A DNA stretch of 64,000 nucleotides from the NCBI RefSeq assembly GCF_900103885.1, contig NZ_FNIM01000011.1, positions 31,589 through 95,588 of the forward strand. The letters run 5' to 3'. Made by a program: the position numbers and the translations under genes. The notes below the pieces were generated by a model. It saw nothing but the letters and a program-made list of their open reading frames with translations. It did no database searches and was not told the origin of the DNA. Below, piece by piece: positions 46,546-55,870 of the stretch. The stretch's first letter is position 1. Each line of letters starts with the position of its first letter. The DNA comes from Actinomyces ruminicola (GTDB taxonomy: Bacteria; Actinomycetota; Actinomycetes; Actinomycetales; Actinomycetaceae).

Positions 46546-47790
46546 GTGGCCTCATGGAGTGATTCCTGCATCTGGTGGCACGTCTACCCGCTGGGCTTCA
46601 CCGGCGCACCGGTCCGGCCCACAGAAGCGGAACGGGAACTCGTCCCCAGGCTGGACGCCCTGGAGCCGTGGCTGGACTACCTGATCGAGCTGGGCGCCAA
46701 CGGCCTGGCACTCGGCCCCATCTTCGCCGCGGAGACCCACGGCTACGACACGACCGACTTCTACTCCATCGACCCGCGCCTGGGGGACGACGCCGCCTTC
46801 GACCGGCTGATCGCCGCCTGCCGTAGGCGCGGCATCAACGTCATGCTCGACGGCGTGTTCAACCACGTCGGCACCGCTCACCCCCGCTTCCGCGCCGCCA
46901 TCGCCGGGGAGGCGCGGGCGCAGGAGCTGTTCCGCCTGGAGCACACCGACGCCGGCGTGGTGCACCAGGACTTCGAGGGGCACCGCGGCCTGGCGGCACT
47001 CAACCACGACTCCGAGGCCGTCGTCGAGCTGGTGGCGGATGTGATGCGCCACTGGCTGCGCCGCGGGGCCATGGCCTGGCGCCTGGACGCCGCCTACGCG
47101 GTGCCCCCGGAGTTCTGGGCCCGGGTACTGCCGCGCGTGCGCGAGGAGTTCCCCGAGGCCTGGTTCATGGGGGAGGTGATCCACGGAGACTACGCGGACA
47201 TCGTGGCCCGGTCCGGTATGGACTCGGTGACGCAGTACGAGCTGTGGAAGGCGATCTGGAGCTCCCTGCTGGATGAGAACTTCTTCGAGCTCGACTGGTG
47301 CCTGACTCGGCACAACGAGCTGATGTCCGCCTTCACCCCCATGACCTTCATCGGCAACCACGACGTCACCCGCATTGCCACGCGCCTGGGCGATGCCAAG
47401 GCGGCCCTGGCCGTGGCGCTGCTGCTGACCGTAGGCGGCATCCCCGCCATCTACTACGGGGACGAGCAGGCCTTCCGCGGCGAGAAGACGGAGCGCCTCG
47501 GCGGCGACGACGAGGTGCGGCCCGCCTTCCCCGCCACCCCTGAGCAGCTCTCACCCCTGGGCGCGCCGATGCTGCGCCTGCACCAGGAACTGATCGCCCT
47601 GCGCCGCCGCAACCCATGGCTGGCCACCGCCACCACCGTGACCCGTGACCTCGACAACCGTGCCTACAGCTACGATACGGTCGGCCCCGACGGGCAGCGG
47701 CTCGCCGTCGAACTGCGCCTGGAGCCGACTCCGGCCGCCACCGTCACCGCACCCGACGGGCAGGTGCTGCGGGTTGGTGAACAGGCATGA
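46546..47790 (+). CDS. GH13-family alpha-amylase-type enzyme
   Basis: A cytoplasmic glycoside hydrolase or transferase of 414 residues. The four conserved regions are visible: DGVFNHVG near 104, WRLDAAYAV with the nucleophile Asp near 181, GEVIHGDY with the acid/base Glu near 210, and FIGNHDVTR near 269-277. It opens IWWHVYPLGFTGAP, a start shared by a subgroup of small GH13 proteins. GTG at 46546 follows TTAGGAG. The substrate is not known. It overlaps the CPBP gene by ATGA. Confidence 0.9.
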   Translation: MASWSDSCIWWHVYPLGFTGAPVRPTEAERELVPRLDALEPWLDYLIELGANGLALGPIFAAETHGYDTTDFYSIDPRLGDDAAFDRLIAACRRRGINVMLDGVFNHVGTAHPRFRAAIAGEARAQELFRLEHTDAGVVHQDFEGHRGLAALNHDSEAVVELVADVMRHWLRRGAMAWRLDAAYAVPPEFWARVLPRVREEFPEAWFMGEVIHGDYADIVARSGMDSVTQYELWKAIWSSLLDENFFELDWCLTRHNELMSAFTPMTFIGNHDVTRIATRLGDAKAALAVALLLTVGGIPAIYYGDEQAFRGEKTERLGGDDEVRPAFPATPEQLSPLGAPMLRLHQELIALRRRNPWLATATTVTRDLDNRAYSYDTVGPDGQRLAVELRLEPTPAATVTAPDGQVLRVGEQA

Positions 47791-48740
47791 GCAGTGGCGC
47801 GTTCGCGGCACTGGACCGCATGCTCCCGGTCGTATTGCCGCAGGCCCGCAGCGCCCCGGCAGCAGCCCGGCGTTGGGGCTGGCAACTGCTGACGGGCTTC
47901 TTGGCACTCATCGTGTCGCGGGTGGCGATTCTCGTGACCGCAGTCATTGCTGCTGTCATAAGTGGGCGCCGGATCGAAGCGGGGCGCCTGCTGGAGTACC
48001 TCTTCAATGATCCCGTCATATTCCTCATAGGGTCCGCCGTCTCGGCACTGGTCGCCGTCGCCGGCTATTGGACGCTCATGCGCTGGATTCGCGGTGCAAC
48101 CGTCACCGAGTTGGCGGGTCCCGGAAAGCTGCACGAGTTCATGGTCGGCATGGCTTTGGGCACGCTGCTGATGACCGTGGTGGTGGCGGTGCTCGCGGTG
48201 ATCGGCTGCTACCGGGTGACGGTCCTCGGATGGGACGCGGGCATACTCATCGGTGCCGCATCTGGCCTAGCTGCGGGCTTCGTGGAGGAAATCCTGTTCA
48301 GAGGCGTGCTGCTGCGACTGCTGGAGCAGTGGCTCGGCACCGGCTGGGCACTGGCACTGACCGCGGTGCTGTTCGGAGCGGCGCATATCACCAACCCGGA
48401 GGCGAGTGCTTTCGGCGCCGTGGCGATCATGCTCGAGGCGGGCATTCTGCTGGGCGCCTGCTACCTGGTCACGCGCCGCCTCTGGCTGGCCTTCGGCACG
48501 CACGTGGCGTGGAACTTCGTCCAGGGCGGCATCTTCGGCTCTGACGTCTCTGGCACCGGCATGGGCCGCGGCCTGTTCGAGGCCCGCTTTACCGGCCCCG
48601 AGTTACTGACCGGCGGTGACATGGGAATCGAGGGCTCGCTGGTCGCGGTGCTGGTGTGTACCGCGGCGGGTGTGGCGCTGCTGCTGGTTGCCCGCCGCCG
48701 TGGGCTGCTGCTGCGCCGCCAGCGCGCGCAGGCGCAATGA
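47787..48740 (+). CDS. CPBP-family intramembrane protease
   Basis: A 317-residue protein with about eight hydrophobic segments. Motif 1 is FVEEILFRGVLLRLLEQ with the catalytic Glu-Glu and Arg near 165-182, motif 2 LFGAAHITNP near 192-200 and motif 3 HVAWNFVQG near 238-246, giving the Abi/CAAX protease-like set. Bacterial members act in bacteriocin self-immunity or protein maturation; a role here is unknown. ATGA overlap with the GH13 gene shows co-translation. Confidence 0.9.
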   Translation: MSSGAFAALDRMLPVVLPQARSAPAAARRWGWQLLTGFLALIVSRVAILVTAVIAAVISGRRIEAGRLLEYLFNDPVIFLIGSAVSALVAVAGYWTLMRWIRGATVTELAGPGKLHEFMVGMALGTLLMTVVVAVLAVIGCYRVTVLGWDAGILIGAASGLAAGFVEEILFRGVLLRLLEQWLGTGWALALTAVLFGAAHITNPEASAFGAVAIMLEAGILLGACYLVTRRLWLAFGTHVAWNFVQGGIFGSDVSGTGMGRGLFEARFTGPELLTGGDMGIEGSLVAVLVCTAAGVALLLVARRRGLLLRRQRAQAQ

Positions 48741-48813
48741 CTCGGAAAGCGCCGTAGCGGCCGTTCCGGATTGTGGGGGTCGGGCCGAGGAGGGGAGGAG
48801 TGATGCTCCTATG

Positions 48814-48938
48814 GTTGTCAAAATCGATTACAAACACCGTCAACAACCCGTGAGAGCCGATGCGGTGCCCGCACGATTCCAACGTTTTGTTAGCGGCTGC
48901 TGTTGCCTCCAACCCCGTTTGTCATCGATTTGGACACC
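48814..48938. mobile_element. MITE-like element with 22-bp imperfect terminal inverted repeats
   Basis: The left end gttgtcaaaatcgattacaa plus ac (48814-48835) and the right end gtttgtcatcgatttggaca plus cc (48917-48938) are reverse complements with 4 or 5 mismatches. The inner 81 bases are non-coding. The same end occurs alone at 42803. It lies in the gap between two convergent genes (CPBP protease on plus and GH3 enzyme on minus). Confidence 0.7.
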
Positions 48939-48959
48939 TCAGCCCGGCCCAGCCGCGGC

Positions 48960-51407
48960 TCAGGCCTCGGCAGCGGACCGTGCCGCCGGGGTGGTGGCCG
49001 CCATGCGCAGCACGTGCAGCGCGGTTTGCTGCAGCTCGCCCAGGGTCAGGTGCTCGCCGCTGGCGTCATCCTCCGAGTAACCGGCCAGCACGGCGTCGTC
49101 GTGGCCGTCCGCGCGCTTCGAGGACCAGGTGACGCCGCCGGGCATGAGCACGTCCACGCCCGCACGCACCCGGGTGGCGGAGTCCTTCAGCTGCGGGAAG
49201 AGCGGGTCCGGCGCGTAGCGCATCCACCAGTCGGTGATCACATTGCCGCGGTATCCCCATTCGCCGCGCAGAATGGTGGTGACCAGGTCGTAGTTGTAGT
49301 GAGCCCACTGCCCATTGACCTTGTTGTAGCTGGTCATGATGTTGAGCGGACCCGCCTCCTGCACACAGATGCGGAAGCCGCGCAGGTAGATCTCCCGCAG
49401 CGCCCGGGCGGAGGCCCGCGAGTCGTTGTAGATGCGGTTGGTCTCCTGGCTATTGCAGGCGAAGTGCTTGGGGCAGGCGGATACTCCCTGCGACTGGATG
49501 CCGCGCACCACGGCGGCGGCGGCGAGTCCGGTCAGCAGCGGGTCCTCCGAGTAGTACTCGAAGTTGCGTCCGCACAGGGGGTCGCGGTGGATGTTCATGC
49601 CGGGCGCGAGCAGCACGTCCGAGCCCTTGCGGAGCATCTCCTGGCCGTGCAGCGCCGCCAGCTCCTCCAGCAGCGCCTCATCCCAGGTGGAGGCCAGGGC
49701 GGTGCCGCAGGGCAGCAGGCTGGCGTAGGCGGATACCCGGATCCCGGAGGGGCCGTCGGTGGTGATCACCGGGGGGATGCCGAGCGCGCGCAGATGCTCG
49801 GTAAGACCCCCGAAGGCCCCGGCGTTGCCCGGCGCGCCCAGTGGGGAATTCATCTCCACGTCGCCGTAGGCCAGTTGCGCGAGGTCCTCCACGTCCAACT
49901 GGGCCACGAATGCCTCCAGGGTGGCGCGTCCGGCGACCACGTCGCTGAACCGGATGCCGACGTCACCCGTGGGGGTGATCGCCTCCGGCAGCCGGGCCAG
50001 GATCCGCGCGCGCAGGTCGATCGCGGACGGGGGCACGCTCTCCCAGCCGATGCGGGCGCGTCCGTCACCGCCGTAGTTGACGGTCATGCGGTCGAACGGG
50101 GCCTCGGGGGAGGGGGCGAGGGCCTGCTCCAGCTGCTCGGTGACGGCCATGGCGTCGACGACGACGGCGCCCGCGTCGATCGTCTGCCGCACCGAGGTGC
50201 CCACGTACATCGGGTAGGCGCCGGCCTCAACCACCCAGGCGTGGGCGTGACCGGTCCTGCCGGAGTCGTCGAAGGAGGCCAGGCGGTCCCAGGGGAAGGA
50301 GAGCTCCAGCTCCTGGCTGTCACCGGGGGCGATCACATCGGTGCGGGTGAAGGCGACCAGTTCTCGGGCCGGGTGGGGCAGGGCGGCGTCGGCGGGTGCG
50401 CCGCGGTAGAGCTGAATCACCGTGGAGCCGGGGCGCGGGCCGGTGTTCCTGACCCGCACCCGCACGACGACGTCGGCGTCCGGGGAGGGAGCGGCGTCGT
50501 CCAGGCGGGCGCCGGCCAGATCGAAGGAGGTGTAGCCCAGGCCGTGCCCGAAGGGGAACAGCACCCGCTCCGGGGCGAAGGTCTCGAAGTACCGGTAGCC
50601 GACGAACACGTCCTCGGCGTAGTTGTTGAACTCCTTGCCCCCGTAGTTCGCCGCCGAGGGATAGTCCGCGTAGGCTCGGGCGATGGTGTCGGTCAGGCGG
50701 CCGCCGGGCTCGGCGGCCCCGATGAGCACGTCGGCCACGGCCCGGCCGCCCTCCATGCCACCGGGCCAGGCCAGCAGCAGGGCGGACACGCCCAGTTCCT
50801 CCGCCCAGGACAGGTCCATGACATTGCCGGAGTTCACGATCACCACCGTGCTCTCGAAGTGGTCGGTGACCCGCTCCAGCAGGGTGCGCTCGGTGTCGGT
50901 GAGGTAGTAGCCGCCGGGCTCCAGCACGTTCTCCCGGTCCTCCCCGGCGGCGCGGCCGACGACGACCACGGCGGCGCGGGCACGCGAGGCGGCCGCGGCG
51001 ACCAGGTCCTCGGAGACCTCCATCTCCGGATAGAAGCGCGGCCAGTTTCCCCATTCCTCCGCGGGTGGCTCCTGGGACGCGCACCACTGGCGGTACACGG
51101 ACGCCAACTCCGCGTCTACGTTGACACCCTGCTCCACCAGGCTGCCCAGCAGGTTGGTGGTGTAGACGGCGTTGACGTCGCCGCCCGAGCCATAGCCGAC
51201 GGCGAACCAGTCGATCTGGACCCGGCCGAAGACCGCCACCGGCTCGGCGGGGGAGAGCGGTAGGACGCCGTCGTTGGTGAGTAGGACCGTGCCCGCGGCG
51301 GCCGCTCGGCGGGCCAGGTCCGCGAGCCGCGGATCGTAGGAGCGGTCGGCGTCGGCGGCAGCACTGGTGAAGCCCTGGGCGACCTCGTTGGTGGTGTTGG
51401 CGGTCAT
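48960..51407 (-). CDS. GH3 beta-glucosidase with reversed domain order
   Basis: An 815-residue GH3 enzyme. The usual second domain comes first: AAAGTVLLTNDGVLPLSPAE near 36-55 with DWFAVGYGSGGDVN, then LSWAEELGVSALLLAWPGG. A fibronectin-like domain follows (about 350-440). The TIM-barrel domain comes last, with PPVITTDGPSGIRV near 545, CPKHFACNSQE near 648, and the nucleophile Asp in VITDWWM near 727. This circularly permuted order occurs in some Firmicute and actinobacterial GH3s. No signal peptide. It lies 48 bp after the MFS gene and is probably co-transcribed with it. Confidence 0.9.
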   Translation of the reverse strand: MTANTTNEVAQGFTSAAADADRSYDPRLADLARRAAAAGTVLLTNDGVLPLSPAEPVAVFGRVQIDWFAVGYGSGGDVNAVYTTNLLGSLVEQGVNVDAELASVYRQWCASQEPPAEEWGNWPRFYPEMEVSEDLVAAAASRARAAVVVVGRAAGEDRENVLEPGGYYLTDTERTLLERVTDHFESTVVIVNSGNVMDLSWAEELGVSALLLAWPGGMEGGRAVADVLIGAAEPGGRLTDTIARAYADYPSAANYGGKEFNNYAEDVFVGYRYFETFAPERVLFPFGHGLGYTSFDLAGARLDDAAPSPDADVVVRVRVRNTGPRPGSTVIQLYRGAPADAALPHPARELVAFTRTDVIAPGDSQELELSFPWDRLASFDDSGRTGHAHAWVVEAGAYPMYVGTSVRQTIDAGAVVVDAMAVTEQLEQALAPSPEAPFDRMTVNYGGDGRARIGWESVPPSAIDLRARILARLPEAITPTGDVGIRFSDVVAGRATLEAFVAQLDVEDLAQLAYGDVEMNSPLGAPGNAGAFGGLTEHLRALGIPPVITTDGPSGIRVSAYASLLPCGTALASTWDEALLEELAALHGQEMLRKGSDVLLAPGMNIHRDPLCGRNFEYYSEDPLLTGLAAAAVVRGIQSQGVSACPKHFACNSQETNRIYNDSRASARALREIYLRGFRICVQEAGPLNIMTSYNKVNGQWAHYNYDLVTTILRGEWGYRGNVITDWWMRYAPDPLFPQLKDSATRVRAGVDVLMPGGVTWSSKRADGHDDAVLAGYSEDDASGEHLTLGELQQTALHVLRMAATTPAARSAAEA

Positions 51408-51455
51408 GGCGGTTGCTCTCCGTGAAGGCGGGCGGACTGCGTTGTCGGAGAAAGC

Positions 51456-53084
51456 CTAACCGTCCGAGTGTTCGGCGCGACAGGCGCGTTCGGTGCCCTC
51501 CTCGGCAAGCTCCTCCTCAAGCTGTTCCAGGCCGGTCTTGGTCGACAGCGGAATCGGCCTGAACAGGACGGCGATGGCGGCCGCGAGCAGCAGCACCGGG
51601 GCCAGGGAGAGCAATACGGGGGCGAGTGCGTGATGGTAGGCGTCGATCACGGCGGCACCGGTGGCCGCGTTCAGGCTCCGGGCAAAGGCCGGAGTGATAG
51701 AGGCGGCCTTCTGCGAGTCGAATCCCAGGGCGAGCAGGGACGCGGTCAGTCGGCCGGTGAACAGCACGCCTACGATCGTGTTGCCGATCGACACCCCGAT
51801 CTCCCGGAAGAAGTTGTTGGTGGAGGTGGCGGTGCCGAGCATGGAAGCCGGCAGGGCGTTCTGAATGACCAGGACGCTCAGCTGCAGGAACATGCCGATG
51901 CCGATCTCGAGGATGAACACCGCTACGCCCGTCCAGGCCACGTGGGTGTCGGCGGGAAGCAGCCCCAGCATGGCCATGCCGGATGCGGCCAGAAGTGATC
52001 CCATGATCGGGAAGGGCTTGTAGCGGCCGGTGCGGGTGACCAGCATGCCCGACAGGAGCGAGCCGGTGAACATGCCGACGCTGCCGGGAACCAACAGCAG
52101 GCCGGACATGGTGGCGGAGACGCCGTGGACCATCTGCAGGTAGGTGGGCAGGTAGCCGTTCATTCCGAACATGCACGCGGCCATGAGCACCGAGACCACG
52201 GTGGCGATGATGAAGGTGTGGTTTGTGAGTACCTGCAGCGGCAGAATCGGGTCGGCCGCCCGCCGCTCCACGGGGACGACCGCCGCCCAGGAGGCCAGAG
52301 TGACGCCGATCAGACCCAGAATCACGGGGCTGTTCCAGGCGTACGTGCTTCCGCCCCAGGTGGCGATGAACACGATTCCCGCGGCGCCGATGCTGGTCAG
52401 TGCCAGCCCCGCCCAGTCAATGCTGAAGGAGGAGCTGCGTCGGGGCATGCGCAGCGCGATGGCCACGGCCACCCAGGCGAACAGGCCGAAGGGCAGGAAG
52501 AACCAGAAGATCCAGCGCCACCCCAGCCAGTCGGAGAGCCAGCCGCCCAGGAGCGGGCCGAGGATGGCGGCGATGCCGAACATTGCGCCCATGGGGGCCA
52601 TGTAGGTGCCGCGCACGCGCGGCGGGATGATGTCCCCGGTGATGGCCTGGGAGCAGATCATGAGGCCGCCGCCGCCCAGTCCCTGGACGAAGCGGAAAAC
52701 GGTGAACTCAAACATGTCGGTGGCCAGGCCGCACAGTGCGGATCCGCCCACGAACAGGGCGATGGCCAGCAGATAGAGCTGCTTGCGACCCACCAGGTCG
52801 CCGAGCTTTCCGTTGATCGGCATGGCCAGGGTCTGGCCGAGTGTGTAGGCGGTGATAGCCCAGGACATGTGCGCCACGCCGCCGAGGTCACCGATCACGG
52901 TCGGAAGTGCGGTTGCCACCACCGTGTGGTACATCGCGGTGAGGAACTGGACCGTCATCAGGCAGATGTAGACGACCCAGAACCGCCGGTCGGGGCGGAA
53001 GGTCATGCCCTCGACGGCGCCGGAGATCGCCTGCGCGTCTGCATGCTCGCTCGCCGCTGCGCCGGGTGTGGGGGAACTGCTCAT
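51456..53084 (-). CDS. MFS transporter, DHA2 (EmrB/QacA) family
   Basis: A 542-residue membrane protein with 14 expected helices. Visible are VVYICLMTVQFLTAMYHTVVATALPTVIGD in TM1 and motif C, NGKLGDLVGRKQLYLLAIALF (motif A) near 90-110, RFVQGLGGGGLMICSQAI (motif B) and GPLLGGWLSDWLGWRWIF near 165. DHA2 members are drug or toxin antiporters. ATG at 53084 has GGAGAG upstream. It is divergent from the sugar-binding protein gene, and with the GH3 gene may serve to export a product (inference). Confidence 0.9.
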   Translation of the reverse strand: MSSSPTPGAAASEHADAQAISGAVEGMTFRPDRRFWVVYICLMTVQFLTAMYHTVVATALPTVIGDLGGVAHMSWAITAYTLGQTLAMPINGKLGDLVGRKQLYLLAIALFVGGSALCGLATDMFEFTVFRFVQGLGGGGLMICSQAITGDIIPPRVRGTYMAPMGAMFGIAAILGPLLGGWLSDWLGWRWIFWFFLPFGLFAWVAVAIALRMPRRSSSFSIDWAGLALTSIGAAGIVFIATWGGSTYAWNSPVILGLIGVTLASWAAVVPVERRAADPILPLQVLTNHTFIIATVVSVLMAACMFGMNGYLPTYLQMVHGVSATMSGLLLVPGSVGMFTGSLLSGMLVTRTGRYKPFPIMGSLLAASGMAMLGLLPADTHVAWTGVAVFILEIGIGMFLQLSVLVIQNALPASMLGTATSTNNFFREIGVSIGNTIVGVLFTGRLTASLLALGFDSQKAASITPAFARSLNAATGAAVIDAYHHALAPVLLSLAPVLLLAAAIAVLFRPIPLSTKTGLEQLEEELAEEGTERACRAEHSDG

Positions 53085-53404
53085 GGCCTTGCATCTCTCC
53101 TCACGACGCGCCAGGTGGGGAGGGGTCCGGAATGGGAAGGGTGCGCCGTGCAACAAATTCTGGCAAACGGGCGGAGGGTATGAGAAATGCATCGGGGTGA
53201 GGCGTTGTGCACCTTCAGGCGTGGATGGGCTGACTGGACGCAGGATAACGATAGGGTATCGAATGGTGGTAGTGGCTTCTGATAGTTGGCTGCGCGATGA
53301 GAGCTGGCTAACATTGTCGAGGTCATCTAGTCGACGCGCGTCGACAACGGGTTCCCATATGACATGGACGTCATGCCCGCAGGTGGCGTTTCAAGGAGGA
53401 AAAC
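53085..53404. other. Divergent promoter region of the MFS-GH3 and ABC sugar operons
   Basis: 320 bases without a gene. Two inverted repeats are the notable features: cgataggg-tatcg at 53249-53261 and the longer gtcgacgcgcgtcgac at 53330-53345, the latter 60 bp before the binding-protein start. Both fit LacI-type operators. Confidence 0.6.
53330..53345. promoter_or_regulatory. 16-bp perfect palindrome, LacI-type operator candidate
   Basis: gtcgacgcgcgtcgac is centred on CG, the usual centre of LacI-family operators. It lies 60 bp before the sugar-binding protein gene, and the nearest regulators in the cluster are LacI-type. The regulator is unproven. Confidence 0.6.
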
Positions 53405-54712
53405 ATGGCATCCAGGCTTCCCAGGCGCCGTTTCATTCAGGGCTCCGCCGTCGTCGCGGCCCTTTCGGCCGCGGCCGCCTGCTCCGGCAGCGGCTCGGGC
53501 GGAGGCGGCTCCGCCCCGTCGGCTGCCTCGGCCGCAGACTTCACCGGCACCGGCCCGATCACCTGGGTTCAGGGCAAGGACAACTCCGACGGCAAGGTGC
53601 AAGCACGCATCGATGAGTGGAACGAGCTCTACCCCGATGAGAAGGTGACGCTGATCGAGCTCTCGGCCGAGGCAGATCAGCAGCGCCAGTCGCTCATCAA
53701 CAACGCGCAGACCCAGTCCGACGCCTACGACGTCATCTCGATCGACAACGTGTGGGTGGCCGAGTTCGCCGCCAACCAGTGGGTCGTGCCTCTGCCCGAG
53801 GATGATCTGAAGAACGACGACATTGTGGAGTCCGTCTGGCAGACCGGCCTTTACATGGATCGTCTGTACGGAATGCCCTTCGCCACGGACTCCTCGATCA
53901 TGTTCTACCGCAAGGACTTCCTCGAGGAGGCCGGCGTCGAGGTCCCCACCACCTGGGACGAGGTCAAGTCCGCCATCGACGCCGTGCGTGCCCTGCCGGG
54001 GCACGAGAAGATCGGCGGATTCGGCGGCCAGTTCGCCAAGTACGAGGGCCTGACCTGCTGCGCCAGCGAGTTCATCAACACCGCGGGCGGCTCCTTCTAC
54101 GACGACGAGGGCAACGTCACCATCAACTCCCCGGAGGCCATCGCCGGCCTGCAGGTGCTGATCGACGGCTTCAAGGACGGCTACATCCCCAAGGAGGCTC
54201 TGGAGTGGAAGGAGGAGGACGGCCGCAACGCCTTCGAGTCCGGCGACCTGCTCTTCTACCGCCAGTGGCCCTACCAGTACGCCAACAACATGGCCGCCCT
54301 CGGGGAGGAGAAGTTCGGCGTCGCTGCGCTGCCCACCATCGACGGCAAGGACTTCGTCCCCACCCTGGGTGGGCACAACTGCGGTATCTCCGCGTATTCG
54401 AAGAACAAGGCGACGGCGTTGAAGTTCGTTCAGTGGTGGACCAGCCAAGAGTCTGAGAAGTACGCGCTGGAGACTCAGACCCTCGCGCCCATCCTCGGCT
54501 CGCTGTACGAGGACTCCGAGATGCTCGAGCAGTTCCCCTACCTGCCCACGCTGCGCGAGTCCCTCGACTCCGCCAAGGGGCGGCCGAAGGCCGTTTCCTA
54601 TGGTGATGTGACCGCCGCGATCCAGGACGCCCTCTACCCGGCGGTGCAGCAGCAGGTCACGGCAGAGGAGGCCATCAGCAACCTGGAGACCGCGCTCAAG
54701 GCCCTGTCCTGA
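53405..54712 (+). CDS. ABC sugar-binding lipoprotein
   Basis: Extracellular solute-binding protein (family 1) of 435 residues. Tat-like RRRFIQ start followed by a hydrophobic stretch and a lipobox SAAAAC with the lipidated Cys at residue 26, so the protein is anchored outside the membrane. Core: GPITWVQGKDNSDGKV, YDVISIDNVWVAEFA, YGMPFATDSSIMFYRKD, and QWPYQYANN, the pattern of maltose or oligosaccharide binders. RBS AAGGAGG before ATG at 53405. Two permease genes follow. Confidence 0.92.
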   Translation: MASRLPRRRFIQGSAVVAALSAAAACSGSGSGGGGSAPSAASAADFTGTGPITWVQGKDNSDGKVQARIDEWNELYPDEKVTLIELSAEADQQRQSLINNAQTQSDAYDVISIDNVWVAEFAANQWVVPLPEDDLKNDDIVESVWQTGLYMDRLYGMPFATDSSIMFYRKDFLEEAGVEVPTTWDEVKSAIDAVRALPGHEKIGGFGGQFAKYEGLTCCASEFINTAGGSFYDDEGNVTINSPEAIAGLQVLIDGFKDGYIPKEALEWKEEDGRNAFESGDLLFYRQWPYQYANNMAALGEEKFGVAALPTIDGKDFVPTLGGHNCGISAYSKNKATALKFVQWWTSQESEKYALETQTLAPILGSLYEDSEMLEQFPYLPTLRESLDSAKGRPKAVSYGDVTAAIQDALYPAVQQQVTAEEAISNLETALKALS

Positions 54713-54756
54713 GACGCGGTCGGCACGCCATTCTCACGGATTCGTGGCCTGCTCCA

Positions 54757-54790
54757 CCGGTGGGGCGGGATACCCCTCCCGCCCCACCGG
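54757..54790 (+). promoter_or_regulatory. Stable hairpin between binding-protein and permease genes
   Basis: A 14-bp stem ccggtggggcggga/tcccgccccaccgg with a 6-base loop sits in the 117-bp gap, 44 bp after the binding-protein stop. Partial termination or protection of the upstream mRNA here would give more binding protein than permease, as in other sugar operons. Confidence 0.65.
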
Positions 54791-54829
54791 AGAGCGCCAC
54801 GGGCTCAAATAGTAGAGACGACACAAGCA

Positions 54830-55870
54830 ATGAGCGCTAACACCTACGTGCCGGACGTGAACCGCCGGTCCAAATCCAGTCGGGCGCAAGCACGCCTGGC
54901 GTGGCTGCTGATCACCCCGACGATCCTCGTGCTGACGATCGTCATCATCCTCCCCGTCTTCCAGTCCTTGCGGCAGTCCCTTTACGGCAAGGCCGGGCTC
55001 GATCCCGAGACCGGATTCGTATCCGACGTCGAGCCCTTCGTGGGACTGGGCAACTACACCGCCATCTTCACCGACGCCGGGTCCCGCTTCTGGACGGCCG
55101 CCTGGAACACCACCCTGTTCGGCGTGGTCACCGTGGTCCTGGAGACCATCCTCGGCGTGGCAATGGCGCTGATCATGCACCGGGCCATGCGCGGGCGCGG
55201 ATTCGTCCGTGCGGCCATCCTGGTGCCATGGGCGATCCCCACCGCCGTCTCCGCCATCCTGTGGGGCTGGATCTTCAACCAGAACGGCGTGGCCAACGCC
55301 ATCCTGGGACAACACATCATGTGGGCCTCGGGCAACGCCACCGCCAAGCTCGCCATCATCATCGCCGACGTGTGGAAGACCGCCCCCTACATCGGGCTGC
55401 TCACGCTCGCCGGGCTGCAGGTCATCCCAGACGAGGTCTACGAGGCCGCCAAGATCGATGGAGCGAACGCCTGGAAGCGGTTCACCCGGATCACGCTGCC
55501 GCTGGTCAAGCCGGCGCTGGTGGTCGCGGTGCTGTTCCGCGCCCTGGACGCGCTGCGCATGTTCGACCTGCCCTACATTCTCATCGGTCCGCGCAAGGGG
55601 TCGGTCGAGACGATCTCCATGCTCGTCCAGGACGAGGCCTCCAACCTGCGCTACGGCTCGGCGGCCGCGTACGCGCTCATCCTGTTCCTGTACGTGTTCA
55701 TCTTCGCCTTCGCCTTCACCCGGATCACCCACGCCGACCTGGGGGCCACCGCCCCGCGCAGCGGCGGCAGGCGGGGGCGCAAGCTGCCCGCCACCGTCTT
55801 CCTGCCGCGACGCAGCCCCTCCGCCGTCGGGGCGAGCGGCGCCGAGCCCAATGAGAGGAGCGCGTCATGA
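54830..55870 (+). CDS. ABC sugar transporter permease (MalF-type)
   Basis: A 346-residue permease with about six membrane segments. The EAA loop for the ATPase is EAAKIDGANAWKRFTRI near residue 205-221. N-terminal ARLAWLLITPTILVLTIV is TM1; LVPWAIPTAVSAILWGWIFN near 135. It overlaps the second permease gene by 4 bases (ATGA at 55867). The C-terminal 45 residues are Arg/Pro-rich. Confidence 0.93.
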   Translation: MSANTYVPDVNRRSKSSRAQARLAWLLITPTILVLTIVIILPVFQSLRQSLYGKAGLDPETGFVSDVEPFVGLGNYTAIFTDAGSRFWTAAWNTTLFGVVTVVLETILGVAMALIMHRAMRGRGFVRAAILVPWAIPTAVSAILWGWIFNQNGVANAILGQHIMWASGNATAKLAIIIADVWKTAPYIGLLTLAGLQVIPDEVYEAAKIDGANAWKRFTRITLPLVKPALVVAVLFRALDALRMFDLPYILIGPRKGSVETISMLVQDEASNLRYGSAAAYALILFLYVFIFAFAFTRITHADLGATAPRSGGRRGRKLPATVFLPRRSPSAVGASGAEPNERSAS

